DNA from: Arthrobacter sp. GMC3
Lineage (GTDB): Bacteria > Actinomycetota > Actinomycetes > Actinomycetales > Micrococcaceae
Direction: 5' to 3'
DNA: 64,000 nucleotides
NCBI RefSeq assembly: GCF_002929305.1
Contig: NZ_PJIO01000001.1
Location: 248,001 to 312,000 of the forward strand
In this document: in pieces, positions 61,533 through 64,000 of the stretch
Numbering within the stretch: the stretch's first letter is position 1
How the letters are laid out: each line of letters starts with the position of its first letter
Translations under genes and position numbers: made by a program
Notes under the pieces: model-generated
The model's database searches: none
Told to the model about the DNA's origin: nothing
The model's input: the letters and a program-made list of their open reading frames with translations, nothing else

Positions 61533-62421
61533 GACATTGACATCACCGATGATCAAGAGCGGCAGTGCCGAGGAAATGCGGTCCCTGGAAGCCGGCCTGG
61601 ACTCATTACAGTCGGATGACACGTCTCGCAAAAGCTTCGACCTGTCCCGGGTCCTGCTGCCGCTGGCCGCGTTCATCGTGTTGCTGCTGGCCTGGCAGTT
61701 CTACGTCTCCCTGGGGTTGCGACGCCGTGACCTGGTCCCCGGCCCGTTGGATGTCCTGGGTTCCCTCGGTGCCTTGTGGCAGGCCGGGACGGCGCAAGAA
61801 GCCGTGGGGACATCGCTGCAACGCGGGCTGATCGGCTTTGTTATCAGCATCGTGGTGGCCACCCCCATTGGCTTGCTGTTGTCCCAAGTGCGGATCTTGC
61901 GCCGCGCCTTCGGGCCCCTGATCTCGGGCCTTCAGGTATTGCCGTCCGTTGCCTGGGTGCCGGCCGCCATTATCTGGTTCGGGCTCACGGACGCCACCGT
62001 GTACTTCGTCATGTTCATGGGCGCCATCCCCTCCATCATCAACGGCCTGATCGCCGGGGTGGACCAGATCCCACCGCAGTACCGCCGCGTCGGCCAGGTG
62101 CTGGGAGCCTCCCGCTGGGAGATGGCGGTGCACGTGGTGCTCCCGGCAGCCTTGCCCGGATATGTGGGCGGGCTCAAACAAGGCTGGGCGTTCTCATGGC
62201 GCTCGCTGATGGCAGCAGAAATTATCGCCATGGGTGGATCACTTGGCTTTGGACTGGGATCGCTGCTGGAACAGGGCCGACAACTCGCCGACATGGGAAT
62301 CGTCATGTCCGCGATCCTGATCATCCTTTTTGTTGGTATCGCCGTGGAACTGATCGTGTTTGCGCCGGTGGAAAAGCGGCTCCTGCGGGGTCGCGGCTTG
62401 CTGGCTGGCAGCACGCGCTGA
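61525..62421 (+). CDS. ssuC: ABC transporter permease, sulfonate family
   Basis: A 298-residue permease with six helices: LLPLAAFIVLLLAWQFYVSL and GFVISIVVATPIGLLLSQV among them. The EAA loop VGQVLGASRWEMAVHVVLPAALP (in parts) contacts SsuB. The start overlaps ssuB by 8 bp. Last gene of the transporter, 101 bp before the cysG-like gene. Confidence 0.88.
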   Translation: MPETLTSPMIKSGSAEEMRSLEAGLDSLQSDDTSRKSFDLSRVLLPLAAFIVLLLAWQFYVSLGLRRRDLVPGPLDVLGSLGALWQAGTAQEAVGTSLQRGLIGFVISIVVATPIGLLLSQVRILRRAFGPLISGLQVLPSVAWVPAAIIWFGLTDATVYFVMFMGAIPSIINGLIAGVDQIPPQYRRVGQVLGASRWEMAVHVVLPAALPGYVGGLKQGWAFSWRSLMAAEIIAMGGSLGFGLGSLLEQGRQLADMGIVMSAILIILFVGIAVELIVFAPVEKRLLRGRGLLAGSTR

Positions 62422-62452
62422 CGGCCCAGGCCGGTCTGTCGATTGTGTCCCC

Positions 62453-62522
62453 ACGTGACGCCAGATGAACTGGTGTAACGAACGTCTTGGCCGCAAACAT
62501 TGGCACTACTTAAGGTCATTTC
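62453..62522 (+). promoter_or_regulatory. Upstream region of the cysG-like gene with phased repeats
   Basis: GTGAC (62455), ATGAA (62465) and GTAAC (62475) keep the 10-bp phasing of the sulfonate promoters with one mismatch each. TTGGCC (62487-62492) is a candidate -35, placing the repeats one helical turn closer than at 59034 and 60373. The -10 is unclear. AAGG (62513-62516) is the ribosome site. Confidence 0.5.
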
Positions 62523-63773
62523 ATGGCAATTGTGGATCTATACCCAACCTCGTTGCGGCTCCTGGGCCGCCCGGTCCTGGTGGTGGGCGGCGGCACCGTC
62601 TCGGCCCGTCGTGCCAAGGCCCTGCTCGACGCCGGTGCCCAGGTCACCCTGGTTGCACCTGTCCTGCACATCGCGGCACAGAATATGGTGGCCGCCGGCC
62701 TCATCAGCTGGGAATCCCGAGCCTACGAGAGCGCGGACATGGCCAACGCCTGGTTTGCCGTGACGGCCACCAACAACCCCGACGTCGACGCGCTGGTAGC
62801 CCGCGACGCGGATGCCAACCGCGTCTGGTGCGTCAACCATTCGGCAAGCGTCGAGTCATCGGCGTGGACGCCCGCCGTCGGGACAGTTGACGACGTCAAG
62901 GTCGCCGTCAACGCCGGGGGAGACCCGCTGCGGGCCGCCGCCATCCGCGACGCCATAGTTGCAGCACTGGAAACGGGAGAACTGCCCCTGGAGCGCTACC
63001 GCAAAAGCACCACTGGATCGGTTGCCCTTGTTGGCGGCGGGCCAGGCGCCGAAGACCTCATCACCGTGCGTGGACGGCGACTGCTGGCCGAGGCCGACGT
63101 CGTCGTAGCCGACAGACTAGGCCCCCGGGGGCTGTTGGAAACGCTGGGCGAGAATGTGAAGATCATCGAGGTCGGCAAGACGCCCGGCCACCATCCCGTG
63201 CCCCAGGTGGAGATTAACGCGATCCTGGTCCGGGAGGCCCACGCAGGTAAGAGGGTGGTGCGGCTCAAGGGCGGCGATCCCTACGTGTTGGGGCGTGGCG
63301 GGGAGGAAGCCATTGCCTGCCGCGAAAACGGTGTGGACGTGGAAGTGGTTCCCGGCGTGACCAGCGCGGTCAGCGTCCCGGCGGCCGCCGGCATCCCGGT
63401 CACCCATCGCGGCTTGGCGAAAGCGTTCACCATGATCAGCGGCCATGAGGAGCTCGAGCATGTGCCGCACGGAAGTGACCACACCGTGGTGCTGCTCATG
63501 GGGGTCGGCACGCTCAACCGCTCCATGCCCGTCCTTGAAGCAGCCGGGCGGGGCAAAGAATGCCCGGTCGCCATCATCGAGAACGGCTTTGCCCAGGACC
63601 AGCGCGTCACCATCGGCACCCTGGGGACTATCGTGAGCCTCGCCCAGGCGGCCAAGGTGCGCAACCCGGCCGTCGTCGTTGTCGGGGATGTGGTGCGCGT
63701 GAGTCCGCTGGCGCCCCTTGACCTCGCCACCGCCTACTACGGCACGCGGGAAACTCTCAGCAGTTACTCGTAG
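62523..63773 (+). CDS. cysG: Siroheme synthase-like protein: precorrin-2 dehydrogenase plus uroporphyrinogen-III C-methyltransferase
   Basis: A 416-residue fusion. The N-terminal domain (1-150) has the NAD-binding VVGGGTVSARRAKALLDAG; the C-terminal methyltransferase has VALVGGGPGAEDLITVRG, RLKGGDPYVLGRGGEE and VVPGVTSAVSVPAAAGIP (in parts), all typical of SUMT. The CysG central ferrochelatase dimer linker is short, so iron insertion is probably done by the CbiX-type chelatase at 49899. It supplies siroheme to sulfite reductase. Confidence 0.9.
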   Translation: MAIVDLYPTSLRLLGRPVLVVGGGTVSARRAKALLDAGAQVTLVAPVLHIAAQNMVAAGLISWESRAYESADMANAWFAVTATNNPDVDALVARDADANRVWCVNHSASVESSAWTPAVGTVDDVKVAVNAGGDPLRAAAIRDAIVAALETGELPLERYRKSTTGSVALVGGGPGAEDLITVRGRRLLAEADVVVADRLGPRGLLETLGENVKIIEVGKTPGHHPVPQVEINAILVREAHAGKRVVRLKGGDPYVLGRGGEEAIACRENGVDVEVVPGVTSAVSVPAAAGIPVTHRGLAKAFTMISGHEELEHVPHGSDHTVVLLMGVGTLNRSMPVLEAAGRGKECPVAIIENGFAQDQRVTIGTLGTIVSLAQAAKVRNPAVVVVGDVVRVSPLAPLDLATAYYGTRETLSSYS

Positions 63774-63810
63774 AATTAGCACATAGACTTTTTCCTTATT
63801 CACAGAAGAA

Positions 63811-64000
63811 ATGAGCACAGCCGTGTCCGCAAACACTCCTGAGTCCGTCGCCAACCCCACCGTCCGAGGCACCGAAGAACGCCCCCTGCGCGTGGCTGTC
63901 ATTGGCTCGGGCCCTGCCGGTGTGTACGCCGCGGACCTGCTCACCAAGAGTGATGCCGTGCGCGACGGGCTGGTCCTGGCCATTGACCTCTTCGACCGCT
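63811..64000 (+). CDS. fprA: FAD-dependent ferredoxin/adrenodoxin-NADP reductase (FprA-like), truncated at window end
   Basis: The first 63 residues are seen from ATG 63811 (GAAGAA upstream). RVAVIGSGPAGVYAADLLTK is the FAD-binding loop of FprA-type reductases. It probably reduces the ferredoxin that feeds the sulfite reductase, in keeping with its place after cysG. The rest lies beyond the window. Confidence 0.75.
   Translation, partial: MSTAVSANTPESVANPTVRGTEERPLRVAVIGSGPAGVYAADLLTKSDAVRDGLVLAIDLFDR

Noticed and set aside
1..64000. CRISPR array, rRNA, tRNA, prophage or insertion sequence
   Set aside because: No spaced direct repeats, tRNA-like cloverleaf, transposase or integrase frame was recognised; very short or degraded items could be missed by eye.

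Overview
The window is high-GC chromosomal DNA from an Arthrobacter-like actinobacterium (Micrococcales). Supporting signs are the many GTG starts, the 4-bp start/stop overlaps (ATGA, GTGA), an APS-reductase type sulfate pathway, menaquinone genes including a MenJ-like reductase, and a DUF222/HNH protein. Genus is inferred from gene content only. No rRNA, tRNA, CRISPR array, prophage or transposase was seen.

Region 1 (1-17277) is a phenylacetate catabolism locus behind a truncated oligopeptidase B gene. It has three units: a thiolase / enoyl-CoA hydratase / 3-hydroxyacyl-CoA dehydrogenase / paaZ operon (1763-6794), paaI-paaK-TetR on the minus strand (12227-9823), and paaABCDE plus a PaaG-like isomerase (12406-17277). 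DUF427 and HNH genes sit between them. All three promoters carry a related operator (1683-1700, 12247-12268, 12350-12367), so the TetR protein at 9823-10443 is the likely PaaR. Together the genes cover phenylacetate to acetyl-CoA and succinyl-CoA; no uptake gene is visible.

Region 2 (17274-25918) holds a small membrane protein, a glycerol/ether-lipid-like cluster (SDR and an alkyl-DHAP-synthase-like flavoenzyme facing TetR, GlpD and a DagK-like kinase), and an APC permease with an ICL/PEP-mutase family enzyme. Region 3 (26029-32422) holds an Lrp/AsnC regulator divergent from a branched-chain/2-oxoacid dehydrogenase operon (E1 alpha, E1 beta, E2), an MFS transporter and a PAP2 phosphatase.

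Region 4 (32482-43821) carries menaquinone genes (menC, menD, isochorismate synthase, ubiE/menG, a menJ-like reductase, a polyprenyl diphosphate synthase), interrupted by an SGNH lipoprotein and an amino-acid ABC transporter. Region 5 (43828-49847) has a Clp-N protein, two small cytosolic proteins (one SMI1/KNR4-like), a TRIC-type membrane protein, an ABC-2 exporter and an MFS pump.

Region 6 (49899-64000) is a sulfur assimilation locus: sirohydrochlorin chelatase, sulfite reductase, cysH, cysD, cysN, a sulfonate-type ABC transporter, a CysG-like siroheme synthase, and the start of a ferredoxin-NADP reductase. A block of unrelated genes (55528-59001), including a stand-alone RelA/SpoT-type alarmone synthetase, splits it.

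The most notable non-coding signals are: (i) GTGAC/GTGAA repeats phased at 10 bp upstream of three sulfur promoters, with a partial match at a fourth; (ii) a three-copy family of ~100-bp palindromic intergenic elements; (iii) a duplicated promoter plus 5' gene end in the sulfonate operon, with an overlapping 22-codon leader ORF; and (iv) repeated TANNNT plus 6-7 nt plus start codon arrangements suggesting leaderless mRNAs.
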